Source: Bacillota bacterium
Lineage (GTDB): Bacteria > Bacillota > Clostridia > Lachnospirales > Lachnospiraceae
Length of the DNA: 14,679 nucleotides
NCBI GenBank assembly: GCA_023420935.1
Contig: JAEZUR010000048.1
Coordinates: forward strand, 1 to 14,679
Reading direction: 5' to 3'
The notes under the pieces are model-generated. The model ran no database searches. It was not told the origin of the DNA and worked only from the letters and a program-made list of their open reading frames with translations. The position numbers and the translations under genes are program-made. Position 1 is the stretch's first letter; each line of letters starts with the position of its first letter. Positions 1 through 8,332 of the stretch are shown here, in pieces.

Positions 1-14
1 GGACATTGCAGATT

Positions 15-1280
15 ATGAAGAAAAACATTGCCAAGTATTTGGTATTTGGCCTTACTGGAGTCGCACTAGTTACATTTACTAGTTATAAGATGAATGCTGC
101 AGCAATAGCAAATGAGCAGCCTTTAGCAGGAATTACCTTATCCTTAGATAAATATTATGAGATGGTAGCAGATAGTACATCAGCAAAAACACTATCCATC
201 ATGTCAACAAATTCCAAGGCACTTTTAGTGAATACCGGTGACAATACTGAAGAAGTAACAACTACCACAGAAGATACAACCGAAGCAAGTGAAGAGAACA
301 GCGAAGCAGTGGATGATATCATTAATTTAAATTATGACAGATTAGGTATATCCAATGTAGATAGCTATTTAAATATTCGTAAAAAACCAGGTGAAGATGA
401 GAAGATCATTGGTAAGTTACCAAAGTATGCTGGATGTAATGTATATAGCATAAAAGACGGTTGGGCTAAGATTAAATCTGGTAAAGTAACTGGTTATGTA
501 AAAGCCGAGTTTCTTGTTTTAGATGAAGAAGCTGAGAAAATGGCTCTTGAAGTAGGAACAGAAGTGGCTACCGTTAATACAACAACATTAAAGGTTAGAG
601 CGTTACCTTCTTTAGATTCAAGAGTGTATTCACTTGTTCCAGTGGATGAAGAAATGGATGTTTTAAATGAAAGCATTTCTAAGGAATCAATTGAAAAATT
701 TATCGAGAAACACAGTGAAGAGGACAAAACGTTATTAGATGGCGTAAATATGGATGCCATGATGGCGGATCTTGGTAACTGGGTATGTATCAGTATAGAT
801 AATGAATCAGCCTTTGTAGCAAAAGAATTTGTTGATATATCTTATAAGCTAGAAAGAGCAGTATTTATTGATGATGTATCAGGTAATGGCTCAAGTGATG
901 GATCGGGAGGATCATCTTCTGTAAGATCTCAGATGGTTCAATTTGCCTATCAGTATCTTGGTAACCGTTATGTATATGGCGGAACAAGTTTAACTGGTGG
1001 AATCGATTGCTCTGGATTTATGATGAGAATTTATGAGCACTTCGGATATAGTATACCAAGAACATCAGGCGCTCAAGCAGGATATTCTAGATCAATTAGC
1101 GGTTCAGATGTAAGACCTGGTGATTTGTTCTTCTATGGTAACGGAAGTAGTGTTAGCCATGTAGCCATGTACATCGGAAACGGACAAGTAATTCATGCAA
1201 GTAATGCAAGAACTGGAATTAAGATTTCCAATGCTTATTACAGATCTCCGATTAAGATTGGTAGAATCATAAACGATTAA
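15..1280 (+). CDS. Secreted SH3b-NlpC/P60 peptidoglycan hydrolase
   Basis: Predicted cell-wall endopeptidase of 421 aa, exported and held in the wall by SH3b modules. Seen: a Lys-containing N-terminus and hydrophobic segment (residues ~2-30) typical of a signal peptide; a Thr/Glu-rich linker (~70-100); a first SH3b domain at ~110-168; a second at ~183-275, interrupted by a charged insert; a Gly/Ser linker; and an NlpC/P60 domain at ~298-420. The catalytic triad is visible as Cys332 (DCSGF), His382 (SHVAMYIG) and His394 (VIHAS). Family knowledge: such enzymes cleave within peptide stems, usually the D-Glu to diamino-acid bond; the exact bond cannot be read here. The ATG at 15 is preferred over the in-frame TTG at 6, because the TTG would leave only 2 nt after the GGA at 1-3 and would put extra residues before the signal peptide. 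An intrinsic terminator follows. The promoter lies outside the window. Confidence 0.93.
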   Translation: MKKNIAKYLVFGLTGVALVTFTSYKMNAAAIANEQPLAGITLSLDKYYEMVADSTSAKTLSIMSTNSKALLVNTGDNTEEVTTTTEDTTEASEENSEAVDDIINLNYDRLGISNVDSYLNIRKKPGEDEKIIGKLPKYAGCNVYSIKDGWAKIKSGKVTGYVKAEFLVLDEEAEKMALEVGTEVATVNTTTLKVRALPSLDSRVYSLVPVDEEMDVLNESISKESIEKFIEKHSEEDKTLLDGVNMDAMMADLGNWVCISIDNESAFVAKEFVDISYKLERAVFIDDVSGNGSSDGSGGSSSVRSQMVQFAYQYLGNRYVYGGTSLTGGIDCSGFMMRIYEHFGYSIPRTSGAQAGYSRSISGSDVRPGDLFFYGNGSSVSHVAMYIGNGQVIHASNARTGIKISNAYYRSPIKIGRIIND

Positions 1281-1287
1281 TACTTAT

Positions 1288-1330
1288 AGAGACTATGGAA
1301 AAGACTCATTCTTACCATAGTCTCTTTCTT
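1288..1330 (+). terminator. Intrinsic terminator after the NlpC/P60 gene
   Basis: A perfect 11-bp stem, AGAGACTATGG (1288-1298) with CCATAGTCTCT (1315-1325), is followed by TTTCTT. The 16-nt apical part can extend the helix by AAGA (1301-1304) pairing with TCTT (1310-1313), leaving a 5-nt loop. It begins 7 nt after the stop codon and separates the hydrolase from the repair operon. Confidence 0.87.
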
Positions 1331-1331
1331 A

Positions 1332-1360
1332 TTGAATTCTAGAAAGTGTTCATGTATAAT
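1332..1360 (+). promoter_or_regulatory. Sigma-A promoter of the repair operon
   Basis: TTGAAT at 1332-1337 (-35, 4/6 matches to TTGACA) and a perfect TATAAT at 1355-1360 (-10) are 17 nt apart. The site lies directly after the terminator and about 35 nt before the MutS-like gene, so the leader would be short, roughly 30 nt. No operator or riboswitch-like fold is visible in that leader. Confidence 0.78.
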
Positions 1361-1395
1361 GATATGGATAAAAAAAATGACTAAGGGGCCAAGAC

Positions 1396-3078
1396 ATGGA
1401 ATATGTAATTATATTACTTCTTATTGTGTTAGGTGTTTTTTTGAAACTTCTATATGATGAGAAGAATTTTAGGAATCGTTTAAAAGAGAGATTAATGAAA
1501 GAGTGGGGTCAGGTTCCTACCGAAGAATATACAGCTGAGAAATTTCAGTCCATTCAATATTATTATAAAACACAAAAGAATGATAATCTGGATGTTGATG
1601 ATATCACATGGAATGATATTGATATGAATCAGATTTATATGTTAATGAATAACACCTGCAGCTCTATGGGTGAAGAATATCTATACTCTGTATTAAGAAA
1701 ATTACATTATGATCCTGATACTTTATTAGAACGAAACCGCTTAATTGAGTTTTTTGAAAAGAATCCGAAACAACGTTTAGAGATTCAACTTGCGTTAGGT
1801 ACCATTGGAAAGTTAAAGAATCTTTCCCTTTATGAATATATTAATCGTACAGATGATATAGAAAAACATAACCCGTTTGAACACTATTTGTGTATCTTAG
1901 GTCTTGTTGGCTCCATTGCTATAATATTTATCCCTCAATTTTTCGGTTTAGGCATTGCCGGAACTGTATTTTTTGTAGCGAATAATATGATCAGATACTA
2001 TAAGCGAAAAGCACAGATAGAGAAATACTTTAGTGTATTCTCGCACATATTAAAAGTTTTAGGTAGTATTCAGAATGTAGCAAATCTAAAGATCTCTGAG
2101 ATACAGCAGTACACTAATTTATTAAAAGGTGCTCAACAAGCATTTCAGAAATTTAAAAAAGGAGCATTCTTTGTACTAGGCGGAAGAAATATGGGCGGGG
2201 ATATCTCTGATTTCATTCTGGATTATGCTAGAATGCTGTTCCATATTGACTTAATTAAATTTGATACTATGTTACGTGAGATAAGAAAAAACAAAGATGT
2301 ACTAAATCAGATATATGCAGCCATTGGAACATTAGACAGTATGATTGCAGTTGCTTCCTTTCGTAAACTTTTAGAAGGTGATTATTGTCTACCAAATCTA
2401 GAGAAGTCAGAGAAACCATTTCTATATGTTGACGATGTATACCATCCATTGATTGAAGATCCAGTTAGAAACTCTATCCATGAGAAACGATGTATTTTAA
2501 TCACAGGTTCTAATGCATCAGGTAAGTCCACCTTTATAAAAACCATGGCTTTAAATGCTATTTTATCACAAACAATCTATACCAGTTTAAGTAAGTCATA
2601 TCATGCTAGCTATTTTAAAGTATTTTCTTCTATGGCACTAAAGGACGATTTGTTTAGTCATGAAAGTTATTATATTGTTGAGATAAAATCATTAAAACGA
2701 ATCTTAGATCAGATGGATAAAGATATTCCTATGCTATGCTTTGTAGACGAAGTATTAAGAGGAACCAATACTCTTGAGAGAATTGCTGCATCTTCTCAAA
2801 TTTTAGATAGTTTTGCAGGGAATAACGCATTGTGTTTTGCTGCAACCCATGATATAGAACTGACTCATATTTTAGAAAAAGAATATTCCAATTATCATTT
2901 TCAAGAACAGATTATCCAAAATGATATTATTTTTGATTATGTACTATATGAAGGTAGAGCAGTGTCCCGTAATGCAATTAAATTATTAGGCATTATGGGT
3001 TATAAAGAATCCATTATTGAAAAGGCAACACAGGAGGCAAACCATTTCTTAGAAAATGGTGTTTGGAGAGCATTATAG
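1396..3078 (+). CDS. Membrane-anchored MutS-family ATPase (not MutS1 or MutS2)
   Basis: 560-aa protein with a MutS-type ATPase at its C-terminus. Seen: an N-terminal membrane segment (~3-18); a MutS core-like helical region starting near residue 67 (signature D-x-T-W-x-D-I-D, then a Met-Gly-Glu-Glu-Tyr-Leu-Tyr element); a hydrophobic hairpin at ~165-202 that looks like two membrane spans; Walker A GSNASGKST (371-379); Walker B ending in Asp451-Glu452 followed by the RGTN signature; and a switch Thr484-His485. The mismatch-binding domain with its Phe-x-Glu motif is absent, and so is the Smr nuclease domain of MutS2. The family is usually annotated 'DNA mismatch repair protein MutS', but its role is unknown and repair activity should not be assumed. 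AAGGGG at 1383-1388, 7 nt before ATG, supports the start. It is the first gene of the run, 21 nt before rnhA. Confidence 0.88.
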   Translation: MEYVIILLLIVLGVFLKLLYDEKNFRNRLKERLMKEWGQVPTEEYTAEKFQSIQYYYKTQKNDNLDVDDITWNDIDMNQIYMLMNNTCSSMGEEYLYSVLRKLHYDPDTLLERNRLIEFFEKNPKQRLEIQLALGTIGKLKNLSLYEYINRTDDIEKHNPFEHYLCILGLVGSIAIIFIPQFFGLGIAGTVFFVANNMIRYYKRKAQIEKYFSVFSHILKVLGSIQNVANLKISEIQQYTNLLKGAQQAFQKFKKGAFFVLGGRNMGGDISDFILDYARMLFHIDLIKFDTMLREIRKNKDVLNQIYAAIGTLDSMIAVASFRKLLEGDYCLPNLEKSEKPFLYVDDVYHPLIEDPVRNSIHEKRCILITGSNASGKSTFIKTMALNAILSQTIYTSLSKSYHASYFKVFSSMALKDDLFSHESYYIVEIKSLKRILDQMDKDIPMLCFVDEVLRGTNTLERIAASSQILDSFAGNNALCFAATHDIELTHILEKEYSNYHFQEQIIQNDIIFDYVLYEGRAVSRNAIKLLGIMGYKESIIEKATQEANHFLENGVWRAL

Positions 3079-3099
3079 ATAGAATGTGAGGAAAATAAA

Positions 3100-3573
3100 A
3101 TGGAAGTAAAAATATATACAGATGGAGCAGCTAGAGGCAATCCAGACGGTCCGGGAGGGTACGGAACGATACTTGTCTATGTAGATGCCCAAGGTGCGGA
3201 GCATGTAAGAGAATACTCTGGGGGATATAAAAAAACAACGAATAACAGAATGGAGCTTATGGCAGCTATTGTGGGACTAGAAGCTCTTACTAAGCCATGT
3301 CAGGTAACTTTATATTCGGATTCTCAATACTTAGTGAAAGCATTTAATGAACATTGGTTAGAGAATTGGATTAAAAAAGGCTGGAAGCGTGGAAAAAATG
3401 AACCTGTTAAAAATGTGGATCTATGGAAACGAATGCTTGTTGCCAAAGAACCACATGAAGTTACCTTTGTATGGGTAAAGGGCCATGATGGACATGTTCA
3501 GAACGAGCGATGTGATGTACTTGCCACAACAGCGGCAGATGGTAATGATTTATTAGATGATACCTTTGAATAA
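3100..3573 (+). CDS. rnhA: Ribonuclease HI
   Basis: 157-aa type 1 RNase H, which hydrolyses the RNA strand of RNA:DNA hybrids such as R-loops and primers, using Mg2+. All catalytic residues are visible: Asp8 (IYTDGA), Glu52 (NNRMEL), Asp74 (LYSDSQ), His129 (VKGHDGH) and Asp139 (NERCDVLA). The basic handle that helps grip the hybrid is present around residues 86-101 (WLENWIKKGWKRGKN), as in the E. coli enzyme. The length is normal for a single-domain enzyme; there is no N-terminal hybrid-binding domain. GAGGA at 3088-3092 gives 7-nt spacing to ATG. It lies between two MutS-family genes, 25 nt before mutS, so it is probably transcribed with mismatch repair. The overall sequence resembles the proteobacterial-type enzyme. 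Confidence 0.96.
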   Translation: MEVKIYTDGAARGNPDGPGGYGTILVYVDAQGAEHVREYSGGYKKTTNNRMELMAAIVGLEALTKPCQVTLYSDSQYLVKAFNEHWLENWIKKGWKRGKNEPVKNVDLWKRMLVAKEPHEVTFVWVKGHDGHVQNERCDVLATTAADGNDLLDDTFE

Positions 3574-3586
3574 TTTACGGAAGAAG

Positions 3587-3592
3587 AAGGGG
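3587..3592 (+). promoter_or_regulatory. Ribosome binding site deciding the mutS start
   Basis: AAGGGG lies 6 nt before ATG 3599. The upstream in-frame ATG at 3557 has no such site and lies within rnhA. Confidence 0.75.
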
Positions 3593-3598
3593 CGTAAC

Positions 3599-6262
3599 AT
3601 GGCACAATTAACACCAATGATGCAGCAATACATGGAGATTAAAGAACAATATAAGGACTGTCTATTGTTTTATCGTTTAGGCGATTTTTATGAAATGTTT
3701 TTTGAGGATGCCATTACTTGCTCAAGAGAATTAGAAATCACGTTAACAGGAAAAAACTGCGGACAAGAAGAGAGAGCACCTATGTGCGGTATTCCATATC
3801 ATGCAGTGGATGGTTATTTAAATAAATTAATTAGTAAAGGGTATAAGGTTGCCATCTGTGAACAGGTTGAGGACCCAAAGCAAGCCAAAGGAATTGTAAA
3901 AAGAGATGTAATACGTATCGTAACACCAGGTACTAATCTGAATACTCAGGCCTTGGATGAATCCAAGAATAATTATTTGATGAATGTGGTTCATACAACC
4001 AATGCATATGGTTTGGCAATTGTTGATGTAACGACTGGTGATTATTTTGTTACAGAAGTGGATACTAATCGCAAACTGTTAGATGAAATCACAAAATTTA
4101 TGCCGTCTGAATTGGTCTGCAATGATTCCTTTTATGTATCGGGGATTGATCTAGAAGATCTTAAGAACCGATTAGGTATCACAATATCTGCATTGGAACC
4201 TTGGTATTTTGATGAAACTTTATGCCATAGATGCTTAAAAGAACATTTTAAAGTGGGAACATTGGATGGACTAGGACTTGGTGATTATTCCATCGGTGTG
4301 ATAGCGGCTGGTGCTTTACTACAATATCTGTATGAAACACAGAAAAACTCATTAAGTCACCTGACAGCATTATATCCGTATGTGACAAGCAAATATATGC
4401 TTCTTGATAGCTCCACTCGACGAAATCTTGAATTAGTTGAAACTCTTCGGGAAAAGCAAAAAAGAGGCTCTTTGTTATGGGTATTAGATAAAACCAAAAC
4501 GGCTATGGGAGCCAGGTTATTACGTAGTTATATAGAGCAACCTTTGATCGATTTAGAGAGTATCAATCAACGATTGGATGCAGTGGGAGAATTAAATGAT
4601 AATGTAATATCAAGAGAAGAACTAAGGGAATATTTAAACCCTATTTACGATTTGGAACGATTAATCAGTAAAGTTAGTTATAAAAGTGCTAACCCAAGAG
4701 ATTTAATAGCATTCCAATCTTCCTTATCCATGTTACCTCATATCAAATTTATTCTTCAAAGCTTTGAGAGTTGTGCATTACGTGAAATCTATGAAAATCT
4801 TGATTCTCTGGAAGATATTTGTAGTCTTATTGGTAATTCAATTATGGAAGAACCGCCATTTTCTATCCGTGAAGGTGGGATGATAAAAGAAGGATATCAT
4901 GAGGAAGTAGATAAATTAAGACGAGCAAAATCGGAAGGTAAGAATTGGCTTGCTGAGTTAGAAGCAAAAGAAAGAGATGCAACCAATATTAAAAATCTTA
5001 AGATTAAATATAATAAAGTGTTTGGTTATTATCTAGAGGTAACCAATTCGTATCAGAACTTAGTACCTGATACTTGGACTAGAAAACAAACCTTAGCCAA
5101 TGCAGAACGTTATACCACACCAGAATTAAAAGAATTAGAAGATATTATTTTAGGTGCAGAGGACAAATTGTTTGCATTAGAATATGATATTTTCTGTGAA
5201 ATACGAGATCGTATTGCTGCTGAGGTAAAAAGAATACAAACTACAGCAAAAGCAATTGCATCAATTGATGTATTTTCGTCTCTTGCCTTGGTTGCGGAGC
5301 GAAATAATTTTGTAAGACCAAATATGAATACCAATGGAATTATTGATATTAAAGACGGTCGACATCCCGTGGTGGAAAAGATGATTAACCATGATCTCTT
5401 TGTTGCCAACGATACGTATCTTAATAATCAAGAAAAACGTGTTTCGATTATTACTGGCCCTAATATGGCTGGTAAATCCACTTATATGAGACAAACTGCA
5501 CTGATTGTCTTAATGGCACAGATTGGAAGCTTTATCCCTGCAAGTCATGCAGAGATTGGAATAGTTGATCGTATCTTTACCCGTGTAGGAGCATCGGATG
5601 ATCTAGCATCTGGCCAAAGTACCTTTATGGTAGAGATGACAGAAGTAGCCAATATACTTAGAAATGCAACAAAGAACAGTCTACTTATACTGGATGAAAT
5701 CGGCCGAGGCACTAGTACATTTGATGGACTTAGTATCGCGTGGGCGGTGGTAGAACATATTAGCAATCCGAAATTATTAGGAGCTAAAACACTATTTGCA
5801 ACCCACTATCATGAATTAACAGAACTAGAAGGTAAATTAGATAGTGTTAATAATTATTGTATAGCGGTAAAAGAACAAGGAGAAGATATTATCTTTCTTC
5901 GTAAAATAGTAAAAGGTGGTGCAGATAAAAGTTATGGTATACAAGTAGCTAAATTGGCTGGTGTGCCTGACAGTGTTCTAAAGCGCGCCCGAGAGATAGT
6001 AGAAGAACTTAGTTTAAATGATGCCACCAATCTGGTTATAGAGAAACATGTGGAAACAAAACAGGAAAAACCAAAGAATAAAGTAACGATCGATGCAGAG
6101 GAGGATATGATTCAACTATCTATATTTGATACAGTGGATAGTCAAACGGTGTCAGAAGATATTTTAGTTGAACTGCGAGATCTTAATCTGGCTACAATTA
6201 CGCCTATAGATGCATTAAATAAACTATATCAACTACAGACAAAGATAAAGGAACGTTGGTGA
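3599..6262 (+). CDS. mutS: DNA mismatch repair protein MutS
   Basis: 887-aa MutS1, which binds mismatches and small loops and recruits MutL in an ATP-dependent way. Seen: the mismatch-reading motif Phe30-Tyr31-Glu32 within GDFYEMF; the connector, lever and clamp regions in the usual order; Walker A GPNMAGKST (620-628); Walker B LLILDE (Asp699-Glu700) followed by the GRGTSTFDG signature; the FATHYHEL switch; a sliding-clamp-binding motif QLSIF at 839-843; and the C-terminal dimerisation tail. Length is normal. An in-frame ATG at 3557 would overlap rnhA, but ATG 3599 is chosen: AAGGGG at 3587-3592 sits 6 nt upstream and the protein then begins with the family-typical MAQLTPMMQQY. It is followed 6 nt later by mutL. 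Confidence 0.98.
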   Translation: MAQLTPMMQQYMEIKEQYKDCLLFYRLGDFYEMFFEDAITCSRELEITLTGKNCGQEERAPMCGIPYHAVDGYLNKLISKGYKVAICEQVEDPKQAKGIVKRDVIRIVTPGTNLNTQALDESKNNYLMNVVHTTNAYGLAIVDVTTGDYFVTEVDTNRKLLDEITKFMPSELVCNDSFYVSGIDLEDLKNRLGITISALEPWYFDETLCHRCLKEHFKVGTLDGLGLGDYSIGVIAAGALLQYLYETQKNSLSHLTALYPYVTSKYMLLDSSTRRNLELVETLREKQKRGSLLWVLDKTKTAMGARLLRSYIEQPLIDLESINQRLDAVGELNDNVISREELREYLNPIYDLERLISKVSYKSANPRDLIAFQSSLSMLPHIKFILQSFESCALREIYENLDSLEDICSLIGNSIMEEPPFSIREGGMIKEGYHEEVDKLRRAKSEGKNWLAELEAKERDATNIKNLKIKYNKVFGYYLEVTNSYQNLVPDTWTRKQTLANAERYTTPELKELEDIILGAEDKLFALEYDIFCEIRDRIAAEVKRIQTTAKAIASIDVFSSLALVAERNNFVRPNMNTNGIIDIKDGRHPVVEKMINHDLFVANDTYLNNQEKRVSIITGPNMAGKSTYMRQTALIVLMAQIGSFIPASHAEIGIVDRIFTRVGASDDLASGQSTFMVEMTEVANILRNATKNSLLILDEIGRGTSTFDGLSIAWAVVEHISNPKLLGAKTLFATHYHELTELEGKLDSVNNYCIAVKEQGEDIIFLRKIVKGGADKSYGIQVAKLAGVPDSVLKRAREIVEELSLNDATNLVIEKHVETKQEKPKNKVTIDAEEDMIQLSIFDTVDSQTVSEDILVELRDLNLATITPIDALNKLYQLQTKIKERW

Positions 6263-6268
6263 TAAGGT

Positions 6269-8290
6269 ATGTCTAAAATAACATTATTAGATCAGAATAC
6301 CATTAATAAAATAGCTGCTGGAGAAGTCATAGAACGACCTGCAGCTGTTGTGAAAGAATTGGTAGAAAACGCCATAGATGCAGGTTCCAATGCTATAACG
6401 ATAGAAATCAAAGATGGTGGTCTAAGCTTAATACGAATCACTGATAATGGAATCGGTATTGCTAAGGATGAGATTGAACTAGCGTTTATGCCCCATGCTA
6501 CCAGTAAAATCAAATCAGTGGAAGATTTACTTACGGTTTCTAGTTTGGGATTCCGAGGGGAAGCATTATCTAGTATTGCAGCCGTTACTCAGCTTGAGCT
6601 GATAACCAAAACAGCGGGTGAACTTACAGGTTCTAGGTATCTAATAGAAGGTGGAGAAAAGAAAGGTATCGAAGAGATTGGTTGCCCGGAAGGTACCACA
6701 TTTTTAGTTCGTAACTTATTCTACAATACACCTGCTAGAAGGAAATTTTTAAAATCCCCTCAAACAGAGGCTGGGTATATTAGTGAATTAGTAGAACGGT
6801 TAGCTGTATCCCATCCGCAAATCTCTTTTAAGTTTTTAAACAATAATCAAATGAAATTGCATACTTCTGGTAATGATAATCTAAAGGATATTATTTATCA
6901 TGTTTATGGAAGAGAGATTGCAGCTAATTTACTAGGGTTAGACCAAGTAAGAGATCGCATTTCGGTGAAAGGATTTATTGGGAAACCAATCATCTCTAGG
7001 GGTAACCGGAACTACATGAACTGCTTTATTAATGGTCGATATATCAAGAGTGCTATCATAAATAAAGCAATCGAAGATGCCTACAAACCATACAGTATGT
7101 CTCTTCGTTATCCTTTTGTTGCATTGCATTTTCAGATTGATGTTGGATTGATTGATGTGAATGTTCATCCAACTAAAATGGAGATACGTTTTACGAATAA
7201 TGAGGAAGTTTATGAATTGGCATTTCAAGCGGTTTCCAATGCATTAAAAGAAAAGGAACTAATTCCTGAGATTTTAACGCAGGAATCAAAGAAACCATCT
7301 GCAACAATCCATGTTCCTATGCCAGAACCATTTGAAAAACAGAGAATACAAGAAGCTACGAAACAAGAAGTTAAAACACAAGAAGTAGTAAGACAAAATG
7401 TACAAAGTCAAGATGCATTAAAGCGAGACCAAGCAGGGCAATGTGAGGGAAAGCAAGCTATACAAAGTCATGATTTAATAAAGCAAGAAATTATTAATCA
7501 AGAAAACGTAAGACAAGTAGATTCTGTTAAAGAAAATTCGTTAATTGACCCGTTGATAAAAGATGCTATTTTACATGATGTCAAGTTAGATAGTACATCA
7601 AATGTTTTAAGTAATAATAACATTGCGAAAGTGGAAGAAGATAGTACCTATGGAACTTCTCCATCTTCACAACTTAATTTATTTGAGGATAAATTATTAT
7701 CCTCTTTGGCAGTGAAAGAACATCGAATTATAGGACAGCTATTTTTAACCTATTGGATCGTAGAATATCATGACAAAATGTTTATCATTGATCAACATGC
7801 AGCACATGAGAAGGTACTTTTTGAGAAAACAATGAAGCACTTAAGAGAAAAAGAATATTCTTCGCAAATATTACTTCCTCCTATTATATTATCATTAAGC
7901 ATGAGAGAAGAGGAAGTGCTAAAAGAATTTGGTGGCTCTTTACATGAATTAGGATTTGAAATTGAATCCTTTGGAGGAAAAGAGTATTCTGTTCGAGCTG
8001 TTCCAGCAAATCTGCCAGGTATTGGTCAGAAGGAGCTATTAATTGAGTTGTTAGATGATTTAATTCAAGTTGGTACCAAGCAATCTTCTGAATTATTATT
8101 AGAAAAAGTTGCTTCCATGTCCTGTAAAGCGGCTGTAAAAGGGAATAATCGATTGTCGCAGAGAGAAGCAGAGGCCTTAATTGGTGAATTGTTAGAATTG
8201 GACAATCCATACCATTGCCCTCATGGTAGACCTACTATTATCTCAATGAGTAAATATGAAATTGAGAAAAAATTCAAAAGAATTATCTAG
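6269..8290 (+). CDS. mutL: DNA mismatch repair endonuclease MutL
   Basis: 673-aa MutL. The N-terminal GHKL ATPase shows Glu30 and Asn34 (KELVENAIDAG), Asp59 (DNGIGI), ATSKI and FRGEAL (95-100). The C-terminal half has the endonuclease motif DQHA(X)2E (Asp508, His510, Glu514), SCKAA (618-622) and CPHGRP (650-655), the metal-site motifs of MutL proteins in bacteria without MutH. It should therefore nick the daughter strand after MutS loading. The linker (~335-470) is Gln/Lys-rich, poorly conserved, and carries a degenerate repeat described separately. The start is fixed by the canonical N-terminus (INKIAAGEVIERPA). The nearest Shine-Dalgarno-like AAGG (6264-6267) is only 1 nt from ATG, and AAAGGA (6247-6252) is 16 nt away. 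With a 6-nt gap to mutS, translation probably depends on reinitiation after the mutS stop. Confidence 0.97.
   Translation: MSKITLLDQNTINKIAAGEVIERPAAVVKELVENAIDAGSNAITIEIKDGGLSLIRITDNGIGIAKDEIELAFMPHATSKIKSVEDLLTVSSLGFRGEALSSIAAVTQLELITKTAGELTGSRYLIEGGEKKGIEEIGCPEGTTFLVRNLFYNTPARRKFLKSPQTEAGYISELVERLAVSHPQISFKFLNNNQMKLHTSGNDNLKDIIYHVYGREIAANLLGLDQVRDRISVKGFIGKPIISRGNRNYMNCFINGRYIKSAIINKAIEDAYKPYSMSLRYPFVALHFQIDVGLIDVNVHPTKMEIRFTNNEEVYELAFQAVSNALKEKELIPEILTQESKKPSATIHVPMPEPFEKQRIQEATKQEVKTQEVVRQNVQSQDALKRDQAGQCEGKQAIQSHDLIKQEIINQENVRQVDSVKENSLIDPLIKDAILHDVKLDSTSNVLSNNNIAKVEEDSTYGTSPSSQLNLFEDKLLSSLAVKEHRIIGQLFLTYWIVEYHDKMFIIDQHAAHEKVLFEKTMKHLREKEYSSQILLPPIILSLSMREEEVLKEFGGSLHELGFEIESFGGKEYSVRAVPANLPGIGQKELLIELLDDLIQVGTKQSSELLLEKVASMSCKAAVKGNNRLSQREAEALIGELLELDNPYHCPHGRPTIISMSKYEIEKKFKRII
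7346..7519 (+). repeat. Degenerate tandem repeat in the MutL linker
   Basis: Three consecutive units encode residues ~360-417 of MutL. Unit 1 (7346-7399, 18 codons) begins IQEATKQE, unit 2 (7400-7459, 20 codons) begins VQSQDALKRD and unit 3 (7460-7519, 20 codons) begins IQSHDLIKQE. At DNA level TACAAAGTCA recurs exactly 60 nt apart (7401 and 7461), and GTAAGACAA recurs 120 nt apart (7388 and 7508). Units 2 and 3 are the clearest pair; unit 1 is weaker. It lies in the flexible arm between the ATPase and endonuclease domains. Confidence 0.6.
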
Positions 8291-8332
8291 TGATTTATAG
8301 CAATAATACAAGTTGAAGGTTTGGAGATAACA

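Noticed and set aside
6..14. TTG start for the NlpC/P60 gene
   Set aside because: Only 2 nt separate it from the GGA at 1-3, and ATG 15 begins a normal signal peptide.
1396..3078. Calling the first operon gene mutS2
   Set aside because: It lacks the C-terminal Smr domain, is about 200 aa shorter than MutS2, and has membrane segments.
3557..3598. Upstream ATG for mutS, overlapping rnhA
   Set aside because: It has no ribosome binding site and adds residues not found in MutS; AAGGGG sits 6 nt before ATG 3599.
5110..5766. Reverse-strand open frames opposite mutS
   Set aside because: They lie antisense to highly conserved MutS codons and have no ribosome binding sites or recognisable motifs. 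The same applies to reverse frames opposite the NlpC/P60, mutL, mreB and mreC genes.
8321..8332. TTG start for miaA
   Set aside because: Its purine tract is 1 nt away, whereas ATG 8333 has GGAG at 6-nt spacing and gives the normal MiaA N-terminus.
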